A stretch of DNA of 64,000 nucleotides from Zygnema circumcarinatum (GCA_037447605.1 CM074806.1:3097348-3161347), one strand, 5' to 3'; shown: positions 47,268 through 60,039, counted from the stretch's first letter. Notes: generated by a model not told the origin, from the letters alone. Program-made: numbers and translations.

Positions 47268-50200
47268 CTATCTTCTTGACACAACGACTCCATAGTAGAA
47301 AGGTTTCCCTTCGTGCTTCTTCAGAAGGGCATGCTTTATCAGTTCACCCATTCGTCCCTGTTTGAAGGCCAGATAAGCATGTGCGCAGCTTATGCCCAGT
47401 CGGGTGCGCATGCGGGTCCGATACCAGAGCTGAATGGTGGTGGCAGCATGAGTTCGACGATGATGCGAGCATTGGCTGGTCATGCACCATCCATTCATCC
47501 ACATGTCAAGACATGGCTCGTGATAAGCATTATCTCCCACAGTTGAAGCGAACAGCAAATCTGAGACCTATGGAGCACAAAAAAAGATACTATAGATGCA
47601 GAGATCGCCGCTGGTAACATCGGGAGAATCAAAGAATAAGAGAAGCAGAGAAGGAGACGGGTGAGGGGCCTACTTGAGGGCGTGCTGTACACGGGGACTG
47701 TTGAGAAGAGAACTGAATTGCTTGCAGACGAACTCCAAATCTTCCGCTTCAAGAGTGAAAAATTCGACGGGACCTTTGCAGACAATTGTCCTCTCCGACT
47801 TAGGGAACACCTCACTGTGGTCGGCTTTCTCCACTACGGCCGCAGCTTGGCCTTCACTAGTACGTTTTTTTGCTGCCTCCACTGCTCAACCAGATGCAGA
47901 AAACCCTTTCATTTTCATCACATGAGACACACTGTCACGTTTCTAACCGTATGGCCGCTGCGATACACTCAGATACTACAACATTGAAATGTTCTATTGG
48001 GAGTGCAAGAGCGACTAAGAAAGGGGTTGTAGAAGTGAGAGATGAATGGACAAAGTAAATACTTATTACGAGTCAGAAACACTTCAATGCTGTAGAAGGC
48101 GAAGAAAGAAAGACACGTTAGGCACAACAGAGTTGAGAAATGTATAGAGCCTCAAGGAATCTAGCATCGACAGTAGAGGGCACAAGTATTGGCACTGGGG
48201 GCCTAACTGAAACGGACCTGTTTTGTAAAGTCGCCGTCGCAGTTTTGCTTTCGATTTCTCGTCTGATTTCTCCAAATAAGCAATGAGAAGCTCCTCTCCA
48301 AAAAAGTCACCATTCTTCAAACGCACTGTATGCCTAATGCCGGCCCGGCCGCCGCCGGGGCTCGTGTCTTCAAGCTCGCCCTTCAAGACGAAGAACATCC
48401 GTGAAACCGGACTTCCCTTGCGAATTACAACCGTTCCATTGATGTAAATTCGTTGCCTCAGCCTCTCAATAATGGCGTCTTGAACTGCTTCATCCATGGC
48501 TGAAAATAGTTGGGACTGCAGTAGCAGTGAAAACACGCCACAGATGTTAAAGGTTGGCGTTGAAAGGCTGTGAGATCATCGGTTAGACGAAAAGCCGGAA
48601 CACAACAGAAAACAGAAGGCATAAAGTACACTCTTTATTGATGCTAACTCACCTTCCTTATGAGGTCTAGACATAGGTGTCTCCGAACTTCTCTCTGCAG
48701 GTCTTCAGTGAGCGAGCCGAGCATCTCCGACTCATCTACTCCTTGATTTGCGGCCCACATGAGACGTTCAAGTTCTTTAACTCGCCTGGCATAAACGATC
48801 AAGGGATGATAAAAATCACACATCCTTCAGGCACAAAAATGCCCCTTACTGTATTCCATTCAGCTCCTATTCATGGGAACATCCTTCGCGATTCTTTAAA
48901 ATGCTTAATTGCACTGAACGCGACGAATGACTCACTGAGTTAAGTCGTGTGGCAGGTTACGCCGAGCCATCCAAATAGCCATGTCACGTTGATGCAGCTG
49001 ATACTCGAACGTCCTGTGAATACAACCATCTCAGGATGAGAACGACCATAAACCCCTAACAAGGAACTGAAGAAAAACAGAACCATTAAACTCTCCAGTC
49101 TCTACAGTCAAGTGCATGCTGCTGCCAAGTCCATAACACTCTCAGATGGGCTGGAAGCAGATAAGTGTAGCAGTGTACCTGCGAGTAAGGGACTGCAAAA
49201 AATTCTGGATGTTTCCAATAAGCACAGCAAATAAGAAGAGACCGGAACCTGTGACACAAAACACAAAAAACACTTCTCCGAGTTCCTCGCTGGGGGGGGA
49301 CCCTCCGCCGAGAGTGCTGATAGCCTGCAGACATCCTCAAAATAGCACAGAATGAGAGTCAAAGATTTTAAAAGACTGGAAAGGGTAGTGAAGTTCGCAG
49401 GTTTTACGACTCACCGTAAAGCCCCACTGCAGAGAGTAGAAGTACTTGTTGAAGAATCGTTTTTGAAACATCAATGGTATCGCGAGATTGAAGACTCCGT
49501 AGTTGTAGTACTCGGGTTCGTGCTTGAAAGACCACACACAATTCTCAGCGATTGCAGTTTTCGAGGACCATAGAACGCGTTCAGCGTAATCGGACGCGCG
49601 AGTGTGAATGCCCGCACTGCAATGCATGAAAGCTGGCGAGCAGCCCAGAGCTTCTGCCTCATCCAAGCATGTGTTGACCGCACATTCATAGAAACGCTGC
49701 ACAGAAGACCCAAACCAGTGTGTTTTGAACGATAGAAATAGAGCGAGAATGGGTGGAAATTATGATAAATGGATAGAAATTGCATGCTCTTTGTGCACAT
49801 AGGGGCTCACCCTCACAGCCGTCAAGTACCAAATGGCGCCCACTACATGTGATGCCATCACATACATGACAAGGTTGAGGATAAAACTGGCCCAAGCTGA
49901 CTCAAAAATCATGCCGGTATCCTGGTTTCCGGCAACAATAGGATAGCAGCGGGATATTCGCGGAATGTATTGTAGAAGTACGGCAGATCGCAACAAGCTT
50001 GTTACATATGTCGCATTCACACCGCCGGGAAGGAGCAGGGAGAACACAAGGAGCTGCAGAGCCACTCCATCTCAATACATCAGTTCACTTTGTGGTAGTC
50101 TGTGCTTGGAAAATCAGCGCTCTATTGGTAAATGTTGTTCTATTAAATTGTTTTTCACTTCAAGACAGTGCTCTTTCCAAGTGCCAACAGAATATGGCAG

Positions 50201-53078
50201 ACCTCGAAAACTCGCAGTTTGATCCATACAAAGTTCAAACTTCAAGGGATCCGGCAGTCTCCAGAAACATCGCAGGCAAGTGCTCATAGTACAGCCAGAA
50301 TACTTCTAAGGTTTTGCTACCTCACTCCTTCGCACAAATACGAGTTTGGTTGGTCCATCAGAAATCACCAATTTTCGAAATTCTATGGGCAGGCCCAAAT
50401 AAGGATGCATCAAAACTCTTCAGCATCACCTTCCTACCCAAAATTCTTGTCTCCAAAGCTTGCAAACTTACATACCCGGCAAGATGCAAAGTTTTCCCAC
50501 AGAAAGTATTGCTCGTGGCACTTCAAAAGTGGCAACAAAGGCAAAAGACCTCTGAGGAGAAGTACTAAGGGGAACATTTCAAATCATTCATAATCACACT
50601 GATACATGTGTACAGTTTCTGTCGCCATAGTTCACGGAGGATAGGTTTGTATGAGATGAATCAGGCATGCCAAATGTGGGAAATAGCATCTCTGACATTG
50701 TAGTTTGAGGATTCTTACCTGTGGGAGAGGCAAAACTCCAATGACGTCTGCAATGAACCATCCTCGCAAATAGTTCGTCCTTATTTCTTTCAAGGTTTTG
50801 ATCCATTGCCCTGCGCTTGGAGATGGCTCATTTTTTGACGACCACGGAAGGAGCTGCCTTGGTGCAGTAGGTTCCTTGTACGCTAAACGGAACTGCCACA
50901 ACGCACCCCTGCACACATCATATCAGCAATTTCATCGACTCCTTTGAATTTGGGGAGCTTCAGCTGAATCTGCTCACTTCACAGGGCACGAATTGGAAAC
51001 CGTACTGCGAAATGATTTAAGAAATCAAGCTCGCAAAATTGAACATACTCTTGCAACACAGTGCCCTACAGCCCGATCGAGGGCATTCAGATTGCCTTAC
51101 GAACTACCACTCCCCGGAATGGTTTGTCGGCAATACATGGGAATGGCAAGATGAAGTCACCTACGAAACGTTTATGCCACTTTGATTTGACAGGGTACAA
51201 ACTGCAGCAAACCTTCTCTCAACCGACTGAAGCGCACCTGCAGAGCGATGTGCACCGCATAGCAGAGGTCGGTGAGCGTTCGCAGCGCCGTCAATGTCCA
51301 AACGTATCTCCAATTGACATGCATGCAGAAGAACGTCTGGCATATTCGCCCAGACATATTGACCGAATTAGCCAATATAGAAGAATAAGCTGCTGCTGGA
51401 ACAGACAATACTCAGACAGCCCGACAGATGAGCTAGTGCTGGAAAGCAGGGAGGAGAGGAAAGAAAAATAGGGAATTGAAAGTGAGGGAGAGGATGCAAT
51501 AGCAAAAGCACACCCTACTCAAAAGTCACAGAACTTAAACAAATTATAGTCAGTGCTTGAAAAGGCAATGCAAGCATGAGGAAGTTAAGCACACTCTGAA
51601 TAGGACATAATCCATGGAAGGCCATGCAAAAACAATAACGAAATTCACAATATTATGGATTGTTAATGTCTCTAATATCTCACAAAATTCATTTTTTTCA
51701 TATATTTTAAGAAACCTGATACTATGTCCAGAAATAGCAGACCTCACACCTTGTTAACACCAACAACGAAAAAATAGAGGGGGTCTATTGCGCAAGCGAT
51801 GAACATGGAGACAGTGAATATTTGCATCCACTTTTTTAAGAGTATATTGGAGGGTTCCAAAACAGTTGTAGGATTTTTGAACTCTTTCCAAGTTTCCATC
51901 GCCAGCTGCCAATATTTCTGTATCGTCTGCAACCCCAACTCGATAAGAAATTAGTTGGCATATCCTTAAGCTGGAAACACATGAATTTCTTCATAGCGAG
52001 AACGTAAACGTGTCAGAAAACCAGCGCCAAGGGTTGGAAAGTGCAAGCCCTGGCCGAATATGCTGGAAATGCTATTTCTGGCGCGCTTGATACGTATTTT
52101 TAGAATGGGAAAAGGGTCAATTGTTTGTTTTCGTCTGAGCAATATCTAAACTTTTCAAAAAACTACTCTCTGTTGTGTTTGATGGAGAGCTAAACCATTC
52201 ATTTCAACTCTAGTGTCATAGCCTAAAGTTTAATTGCTAGTGTACTGCATACACGAATTTACATGGTGTTAAGAATTCGTAGGTACACTCACACCGGAAA
52301 TTGTTTCATTCAAGCAGATTTATGAATATTACTACAGCTGGTGCTTTGGTTTGCATTGATTCGTCCGCAAAGGTTCGCATAGTCTGAAGTTAATTAAATT
52401 TTGAAGGCAGAAAAAGTAAATCACCTTTACGAGAAGGTGGTGCTTGAGTTTCATTGAATTGGAACTCTCAGAGTTTTCATCATCCTGCTCATCAATCAAC
52501 TCGAGGTCCCTCCACAGTTGAGCGGATGCAATGGAACTTGTTCGTTTGGCTTCAATGGCTCCTTTGCGCTGACGAAGCTCACTTTCCTGTCCTTGTCCAG
52601 AGAGCTCAGAATTGTCGTCTTGCTTCTGTGAAGGAACTTGGCTTTCTCCCCGACTACTCTCCTTTCCTGACGCCGAATCTGAAGAAAGACTCGAAGTGCC
52701 TTGAACGTGATCATCCTGACTTCTTTCTAAACTATTTGAACGCGAACTTGACAAAGCATCCGGGCGCCCAAGCTGTAATAAGCTGCTGGGCTTGACCTGA
52801 CCAGGGCGGACGATAAAGGGAGGAATGGTAGGTTTAGGTTTAGGTTTAGCTTCAGCTTCACTTCGAGAGCTGGCAGGGGCCTGCCGCCCGTTTCTCACTG
52901 GATATGGGCGCGGCGATGGTCCATTGGATGCATTTGGCCTGTCAAGTTTTATATGTATCCCCCGCGCCATGCTCGGATGAACAGGGGACCTTCCAACCGC
53001 TACATCCCCTTCTTCCTCGTCATCGTCATCGACGGCGGGCGGTCTCCAGGGGCTGTCGTATGCGCGAGGAAGCGGCAT
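47268..53078 (-). CDS. Cyclic nucleotide-gated ion channel, CNGC19/20-like (group IVa)
   Basis: Twelve exons (minus): 53078-52425, 51926-51750, 51336-51238, 50892-50719, 50053-49811, 49696-49415, 49324-49179, 49013-48936, 48785-48653, 48515-48218, 47881-47674 and 47475-47268; 899 aa. This is a membrane cation (Ca2+-permeable) channel gated by cNMP and calmodulin. A long Ser/Pro/charged cytosolic N-terminus (residues 1-218) precedes S1 (FTVSMFIACAIDPLYFFVV), S2 (LTDLCYAVHIALQ), S3 (GWFIADVIGVLPLPQ), S4 (LLRSAVLLQYIPRISRCYP), S5 (LVMYVMASHVVGAIWYL), a Cys-containing pore loop ending WGFTAISTLGG, and S6 (GLFLFAVLIGNIQNFLQ). After the C-linker (RTFEYQLHQRDMAIWMARR) come the cNMP-binding domain (INGTVVIRKGSPVSRMFFVL, FGEELL) and an IQ motif (TTIQLWYRTRMRTR). 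The pore and the cNMP domain match group IVa. All junctions are in phase; one donor is GTCCGT. Confidence 0.94.
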
Positions 53079-53413
53079 GCTGCTCAGTTGAAGGAACACA
53101 ACACTCAGAGAAAAATCTTCGTGCAATGCGAGGAACTCCAACGCGAGCAGGGCGCAGGGAGGGAGTCGCGAGAGCGGAGGGAGGAAGGGAGGAAGGGAAG
53201 GAGGGGGATGGAGGGAGAGAGGGAGGGAAAGAGAGGGAGGGAAGGAGGCGGAGGCGGAGGGGCGCGAGCGGGTAGGTCCCTGTAGCCGCGTGAGCAGGCC
53301 GTACATGCCGTACAGGCGTGATCGAGCTGGTCAACGGCGGGCGGCCGGCAGAAAAGTCGCGGAAGGGAGCGATGTGCGTACCGGCGGTTATACCGTACGG
53401 TACAAATGGATAG
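53079..53413 (-). promoter_or_regulatory. CNGC 5' leader with (GGGA/TCCC)n tract
   Basis: Upstream of the ATG at 53078 lies a purine-rich (plus strand) GGAGGGA tract at about 53155-53250. On the sense strand it is a CCTCCCT tract. The reading frame stays open upstream but encodes only Ser/Pro low complexity, so it is taken as 5' UTR or promoter. Confidence 0.45.
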
Positions 53414-55255
53414 GGGAAAATTCTATTCTCACACCTTTTTTGTCTACACACAGACCTTTTTTCACTGGGCAGATTTTAAAATAGGCAAAAAAGGAACACA
53501 CCTTTTCACACCTTTTAATTTTGTGACCTTTTTTTTTTTCACCTTTTTTTTCACACCTTTTTGGATCGGGGTCGGGCATATTTTACCTCTTCTTGTTTTA
53601 TTAAGATAAAAAAATATCGGCCTGCCCGAATCCGCTCGGAGCGGAAGATCCGCCCGCGAGATCGTTCGTGGGTGGCCGTCCTCTACACGTGTCAAAAATC
53701 TTCGCCGTCGATTCTCGAACAGTTCGCACCACGGCAGGTTACCGTTCGATCAGCATCCGGGCTCGGTCCCAGCGAATGGCACACGCCCACGTGTTGCAAC
53801 CAAGGTGGCTCAAAGGTCCGTACAAAATTCGTACGGACGTAGCTTCGAGGTCACCATCTGCCGCGTGCTCATTTTATGACGTGTCAAACTGTGATTGGTA
53901 CAGACTTTTCCTCGAAGCTGCGGGCGTACGACATTTGTACGGACCATTGAGCCGGCTTGGGTGGGACACGTGGGCATTTTTCATTCGCTGGGACCGAGCT
54001 CGGATCGGTGCTGATCGAACGGTGACCTGCCGTGGTGCGATCTGTTTGAGAATCGACGGCGAAGATTCTTGACACGTGTAGAGGACGGCCACCCACGAAC
54101 GATCTCGCGGGCGGATCTTCCGCTCCGAGCGGATTCGGGAAGGCCGATATTTTTTGGGTAGTGATATTTCCACCCCTTTTTTGGATCCAAACACCCCTTC
54201 CCGGCCGGGCAGATTTCAAAAAGGATTAAAAACGGAAAATGCTTTTTTCACACCTTTTTGGAATCGATACCCACCCTCCATCGGCAGATTTTTTTTTTGC
54301 GAAACAAGGAAAATGATAACCCGTCACCCCATTTTGAATATCCCGCCTACCTGAATTTTTTTCCACGCGTGCGGTCATCGCAGCCGTCGATTCCCTAGCA
54401 GATCGCAACACGGCAGATCACCATTTGATCTGCAGCCGGGCTCGGTCACAGCGAATGGCACGTGCCCACGTATCCCGCCAAAGTCGTCTCAAAAGTATGT
54501 CCGTACAAATGTCGTACGGTCGCAACTTGAGGAACCCAGAATTTCGTACATTGAGACCTTAAACCAATCAAAAATTTCCACGTCAATCATGAAACACGTG
54601 GCAGATTTTTATTGGCTGGGAACTAACAATGACGAGATCTCGGGCCGAGGGACGCGCGCACTCGTACGTGCGATCCGGCTTTGACGGGACTCGTGGGCGC
54701 TTTCCATTCGCTAAGATCGAGCCCGGCTGCAGATCGAACGGTGACCTGCCGTGGTGCGATCTGCGAGGGAATCGACAGATGCGATTGTCACGCACGTCCG
54801 CTTCGAGCGGATTCGGGCAGGCAGATATTTCTTTCCCTCAAAAAAAAAATTCAGGGAGGCGGGATGCAGTATTCAAAATGCAGTGACGGGGTATCATTTT
54901 CCTTGGTTAGCAAAAATAAAATCAGCCGACGGAAGAAGGTGGGTATCGATTCCAAAAAGGTGTTAAAAAAGCATTTTCCGTTTTTAATCCCTTTGGAAAT
55001 CTGCCCGGCCGGGAAGGGGTGTTTGGATCCAAAAAAGGGGTGGAAATATCACTACCCTATTTTTTCCTCTGAAAATAAAAGATAAGGGGTAAAATCTGCA
55101 TCTGTATGTATCGATTCCAACAAGGTGTGAAAAAAAGGTGAAAAAAAAAAAGGTGTGAAAAGGTGTGAAAGGTGTGTTCCTTTTTTGTCTATTTTAAAAT
55201 CTGCCCGTCGAAAGGAGGTCTGTGTGTAGACAAAAAAGGTGTGAGAATAGAATTT
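53414..55255. mobile_element. Composite foldback element with three inverted-repeat pairs
   Basis: The outer arms 53414-53600 and about 55075-55255 are inverted copies (GGAAAATTCTATTCTCACAC versus its complement, with CTACACACAGACC and AAGGTGTGAAAAGG words). Between them are two further hairpins: about 53612-53800 with 53970-54158 (centred on GATCCGCCCGCGAGATCGTT), and about 54156-54530 with 54690-55072 (GATATTTCCACCCCTTTTTT and GGATCCAAACACCCCTTCCC). Loops are short (about 160-170 bp). There is no coding sequence; short frames in several directions are reflections of the repeats. It is probably a foldback or MITE-type composite. Confidence 0.8.
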
Positions 55256-56317
55256 TCCATGGATAGGATGCCGTACAGTGAGTGCGCCTACCGTCCTCAC
55301 GAATGCGCTTGGCAAGGCGGCCTGGGAAGGACTAGGCGCACTCCCAAGGAGGGGGATTTTTTACAGGCCAAATCGTCTGCAGCCAATGAGGGGGCGTCTA
55401 AAGATCTCACTGACTGGAATCTGGCGACACGTCGGACGCGGACGCGCTAGAATTCAGCGGCAGTCATCTCTGGACGTGCCCCGTTGGCCGCACGAGATTT
55501 GGCCCGTGAAATCCTCCTTTTCGGGGGTGCGCCTAGAGAGAGTCTAGAGAGTGGACTTGTGGAGTGGGTCAGCATTGATCTCACGCCGCCGTCCAATGGA
55601 AATGATATGGGCAGAGCGTGGGGAGGGGATGCTCGTCTGCCGTCCGTCCATCCAAGGAACACAGTAAGCGGAAGAGGATGGCATTGATCTCCGAGGGAAG
55701 GAAAACTTGGAAACAACGTGGCGCATGTCAAGGGGAAGGGATGAGATTCATGGACAATGACAATGTGTAGAGCCAATGCGAACCGGCTACAATGACCTCC
55801 AGACGAAACGAAACCTGTGACCGGAATTCTTCTCCTAGGCCAGACAACAACAACAACACACGGCTCTAGGAGCAACCCCGAATGGTCAATCGTGGTGACG
55901 ACCTAATCATGGAGGGTCATGAGAAATGGTCATTGGTCATGACATGGCCCCGGTCATGAAATTCGATTTCCCAAGACCTCCACCTTCACTGTATGGCACT
56001 TGGGTTGCGTTGGGCCTTTTCGAGTCCCTGTGCTGACCACATGACTTCAAGATGGTTGCATGCACAAGAGCATCTGAGAATAAAGTCATCCCAGGTGTAT
56101 ACCTTCTCTGCAATTCACTTCGCTACAAGTTTCATTCTCCACAAGCGATTGAAGGGCCAAGCCTTCATTATAGTACAAGTGGGAGCATGAATCTAAGGCC
56201 TATTTTACAGCGTACCTACAGGATAAAGACTAATCAACACAAAGTATGTACCAAGAATATAACTAGTTTCAAGACCACCTCCGCTAAAATCCAGCATGCT
56301 CATCGCCAGATGATGAC
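55256..56317. other. Spacer, no feature recognised
   Basis: Mixed composition; an (ACA)n run near 55845-55860. Open frames here look like chance. It is the 3' side of the IscA gene. Confidence 0.5.
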
Positions 56318-57748
56318 TCATGTTTTAAATGACTCTCCGCATCCACATTGGCCTTTCGAATTGGGATTGATAAAGATAAACTCTGACCTGCTTCCCACCC
56401 AACAGAGCACACCAACGCTCAGTGCATGAGCAGGAAACTAGAAAATTCTCTTGCCAGCTAAAAACAAACATGTCAGATGCAACCCTGAACCATTTTGAAT
56501 GCGGGCTGTAGTTACCGCTTGTTCCACTATGCCAAGAAAGCATTCTTGAGTTAACAAGGCAGCGAGATTCATCGACATTACAGTTACACCTCCCTGTTAG
56601 TAAGTCGGTTCACAATGTGTGCACCTTAATCTGTCTTCTACGAAGTCCATCTTGGTTCCTATCAAGTGCATCAGCGCGCGTGGATCAATGATGACCTTCA
56701 CTCCCTTGTCTTCCACCACTTCGTCAAACTTTGCTTTTCCATCTGGTTCAAACAATAAGGTGGGCATCTGCATGAGTCGTTTTTTACGCACAAAGTTGTT
56801 CTTCAATCATGAAAGAACATACAGAATAAGTCACAAACCCTAGCTCAACCCTTCTCATCGAAAGGTCTAATGTGTGACCAAAGGTACTAAATGGAATGGA
56901 GTTTAGAGGAGTACACGGAATTCATTCAAGACAACACGAAAGTGTCACAGATGCTAGCTTGTGCAGCACAAAGATGTCAAACTGAAAGTAGAAAGAGATG
57001 AAGATCTACGCATGTGTGCGCAAGAGGGTGACACAGGTGCTTTCTCTCAAAGGTTCAGAACTACAGAATTTTTTTAACCTTTATTCTGATGCTTCCCTAA
57101 TTGTACTGACGCTTCCAGAATATCTGGCAAGAAAACTGAAGTCACAGAAAATTTTCCTGTTCTCTTTCTCTTTCTGCCAAGAGCCTCCAACTATAGCCTG
57201 CTTGCACAAGCCACGGATGCAGACACAGTTCACTGTCGCATCCTCTTTGGCCAGCAACCGGGCGTCCTCAACCCGATCTGGGAAAACTGAGAATGCTCTA
57301 TCCACAACTCACAACCTCAGTTTGACCATCTCGCAACCCCTCCTGATGTTCCCTTTCCGCTTTCACTATGTTAGCCTGACCCGTATCTCATTTTACGGTG
57401 AGTTTATTTTTCCCATCTAATACATCCTTATTATTCAAACATTGGAGGAAACGAACATAAAACGTGCAGGAAAATAGCCATTCAATAGGTTTAGACTACA
57501 ATCTGCCTTCTGTAGTCAAATTAAACGCTACTTTTACTAGTGATTCAAGGTATGTTTTGAAGCCACTTACCCGCATAATTAAGTGTATAGCTGAGACCAT
57601 TGCATCCACGCGTCTTCACACCCAGTTTCAAATACTCTTTTCCTCGTCTTTCCAGCAGTGACTTTATCCGTCTAGCGGCTTCATCTGTAAGTTCTAACAC
57701 CTGCTTCGCTGCAGGCCTTCCAGCTGCTTTTGCAAGCGCAGCCGCCAT
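56318..57748 (-). CDS. IscA-type iron-sulfur cluster assembly protein
   Basis: Three exons (minus): 57748-57571, 56742-56625 and 56387-56318; 121 aa. A-type carriers bind Fe or an Fe-S cluster and help mature 4Fe-4S proteins, usually in mitochondria. The protein reads from a short Ala-rich N-terminus through VLELTDEAARRIKSLLE, LGVKTRGCNGLSYTLNYA (first ligand Cys), FDEVVEDKGVKVIIDPRAL, IGTKMDFVEDRL and SEFIFINPNSKGQCGCGESF (the C-terminal Cys-Gly-Cys ligand pair), then KT and stop. All three conserved Cys are present and the length is normal. The last exon is only 70 bp and easily missed; without it the frame would end in the intron as RCTHCEPTY. The targeting peptide is short, so the compartment is not certain. 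Confidence 0.95.
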
Positions 57749-58855
57749 GGTTTCTCCTTCTCCACACCCTCCACTGACACAACAAGGGGGAAGATTTCTG
57801 GTCCTTCTCAACTCCGGAAAAAGAGAAATAAACTTCGCTACTTATTTCCTGCCCTTCAACCTTAGAAGAACTGCCCGTTCCTGCAACCCATAACCCTAAA
57901 ATCGTTCCCCTGTCCTCCTCTTGCTCCTCCGCCACCTGCCTTCGCTCCCATACGGTACTGTTACTGTGTGGAGGGTGATTAGAGTGTCTGCGGAATTTCC
58001 TCGAAACTGTAGCAGAACTGTAGCAGAACTCTTGCAGAATTGTATCAGAACTGTAGCATAGATGTAGCATAACTGTAGCAGTACCACAGGGCACTGACTG
58101 AACGGTTGCCGCTATGTGTGGACAGTTCGCGCGCGGGTGCGGCGGAACGGGGGACAGTGCGTAGATGGGAGCTGGCAGTTGGGCGAAACGGCGATCACCT
58201 GTTCTGCAAGGCCGCCGTTGCAGGGAACGGGGCAAGGCGACAAGCGTCACAGCATTTGCGGCCTCTCACATGCAGGCGATGGCGGCTATTCTTGGGCTGT
58301 AGTGAACAGTTTTCTATGGATCAGAGGGCAGCTTGACTCTAAGGGAGGTTCTTCATAGCCCCTTGGCTATAGAACCCTTGACCATAACATCAATTGAGAA
58401 GTGGAGTTGTGTGAAGAACATCTGTTGATCATGGTTTGCAAATGTTTGATGATGTATTGACGATGCAATGCCTGATGGCTTGATGATGATGCTTCGAGTA
58501 TCCTTTGTATGAATGTGTGAGGTTGCAGAGAAATGTAGTGAAATCCACGCTTTGGAGAGGGAGAACATAGACCGAGAGTGAGTCATTTATGATTACACGC
58601 AGTCAAAGCAATAGTCTAACGGAACTGGGAACTGAACAGAACCAGAGACAAGGGCACCCAGATCAATCTTTTATCAATAGATATCAAGAACCACGAGGAA
58701 CTGGTCGCAAAGGACCTCAGAACAAAAGAAAAAGGGTTGGTTTAGGGTCTTCTTTTTCTGTTTAGGGCTGTCGGGTTTTCCGTACCGTACCTCAATGAAC
58801 ACATATTCGTACGTACAAATACAAACATATTCGTACAATGCACGATAGACACGTA
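57749..58855. other. IscA upstream spacer with AACTGTAGCAG repeats
   Basis: 57886-57897 carries ACCCATAACCCT, telo-box-like. At about 58006-58084, degenerate tandem AACTGTAGCAGA units occur. No gene; open frames are short. Confidence 0.5.
58006..58084 (+). repeat. Degenerate AACTGTAGCAGA tandem repeat
   Basis: About six imperfect 11-15-bp units (AACTGTAGCAG, AACTCTTGCAG, ATTGTATCAG, AACTGTAGCAT) lie head to tail about 260-340 bp upstream of the IscA start codon. They may be a local slippage product or a cis-element array. Confidence 0.65.
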
Positions 58856-60039
58856 CAGTAGGACCCCATCATATTTTCCACCTCAACATTTGCGTCACCA
58901 ATAAATTCGCACCAATTTTGCCGAAACCACTTTTTTGTACGGTAACTTCGTGTTAGCCGTACAATTCGTACAATTCGTACAATTCGTACAATTCGTACTA
59001 ACCGTACAATTCGTACAATTCGTACTAACCGTACTAGCCGTACTAGCCGTCACGGGCTTACGCAAAACTCACCAATTCTCCCCGCAAGTGCCGCCGTCAG
59101 AGGCGCTCGCTCTTCTCCCCTTCTTCTTGGATTCGATACGATACGGTACGGTACGATACAATACGAAAATCCCCGATAGGGTACTATCCGTACGTAGCCG
59201 TACGAGCTGTAGTACAGTAGGACCCCATCATATTTTCCACCTGGGTTTCGCGAAAATCCGGCGAAAATATTGTTTTTGGCAAATATCAGGTCTGTGTTAC
59301 CAATAGACGGGCGGTATTACGTTAGAGTTTATGTACATTCATACGTATCGTATCGTATCGCTCGCTGATATATCGTATCGCACCGTACCGTATCGTATCG
59401 TGGCAACTGACACTATGGTGGCCTCTTGCGGCGGCAAGGGCGGGAAAATTCGGAGAGTTTAAATTCGAGCCCGTAACGGCTACTACAGCTCGTACGGCTA
59501 GTACGGATAGTACCGTATCGGGGAGTTTCGAATTGTATCGTACCGTATCGTATCGTATCGAAGCCAAGAAGAAGGGGAGAAGTGCGAGCGCCTCTGACGG
59601 CGGCACGTGCGGGGAGAATTGGTGAGTTTTGCGTAAGCCCGTGACGGCTAGTACAGCTAATACGGATTGTACGGATTGTACGGATTGTAGGAAAAAGTGG
59701 TTTCGGCAAAATTGGTGCGAATTTATTGATGACGCAAATGTTGAGGTGGAAAATATGATGGGGTCCTACTGTAGCCGTTCCGGGCTCGACTTTAAACTCT
59801 CCGAATTTTCCCGCCCTTGCCGCCGCAAGAGGCCACCATAGTGTCAGTTGCCACGATACGATACGGTACGGTGCGATACGATATATCAGCGAGCGATACG
59901 ATACGATACGTACGAACGTACATAAACTCTAACGTAATACCGCCCGTCTATTGGTAACACAGACCTGATATTTGCCAAAAACAATATTTTCGCCGGATTT
60001 TCGCGAAACCCAGGTGGAAAATATGATGGGGTCCTACTG
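58856..60039. mobile_element. Interleaved double inverted-repeat element (a-b-a'-b')
   Basis: Four segments, each bounded by CAGTAGGACCCCATCATA or its inverse: a 58856-59212, b 59215-59482, a' 59483-59771, b' 59772-60039. a' is the inverted copy of a (GGTGGAAAATATGATGGGGT end; GCGTAAGCCCGTGACGG). b' is the inverted copy of b and has the same length, 268 bp. TA flanks both outer ends (58854-58855, 60040-60041). It is the same family as the 22300-34956 cluster. There is no transposase. Confidence 0.8.

Noticed and set aside
52332-53306. Extension of the CNGC N-terminus upstream of ATG 53078
   Set aside because: The added residues are only Pro/Ser/Leu low complexity from a TCCC tract. The ATG at 53078 begins normal sequence.
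53561-55085. Overlapping peptides in many frames within the foldback cluster
   Set aside because: They are mutual mirror images of the inverted repeats and lack any conserved domain.
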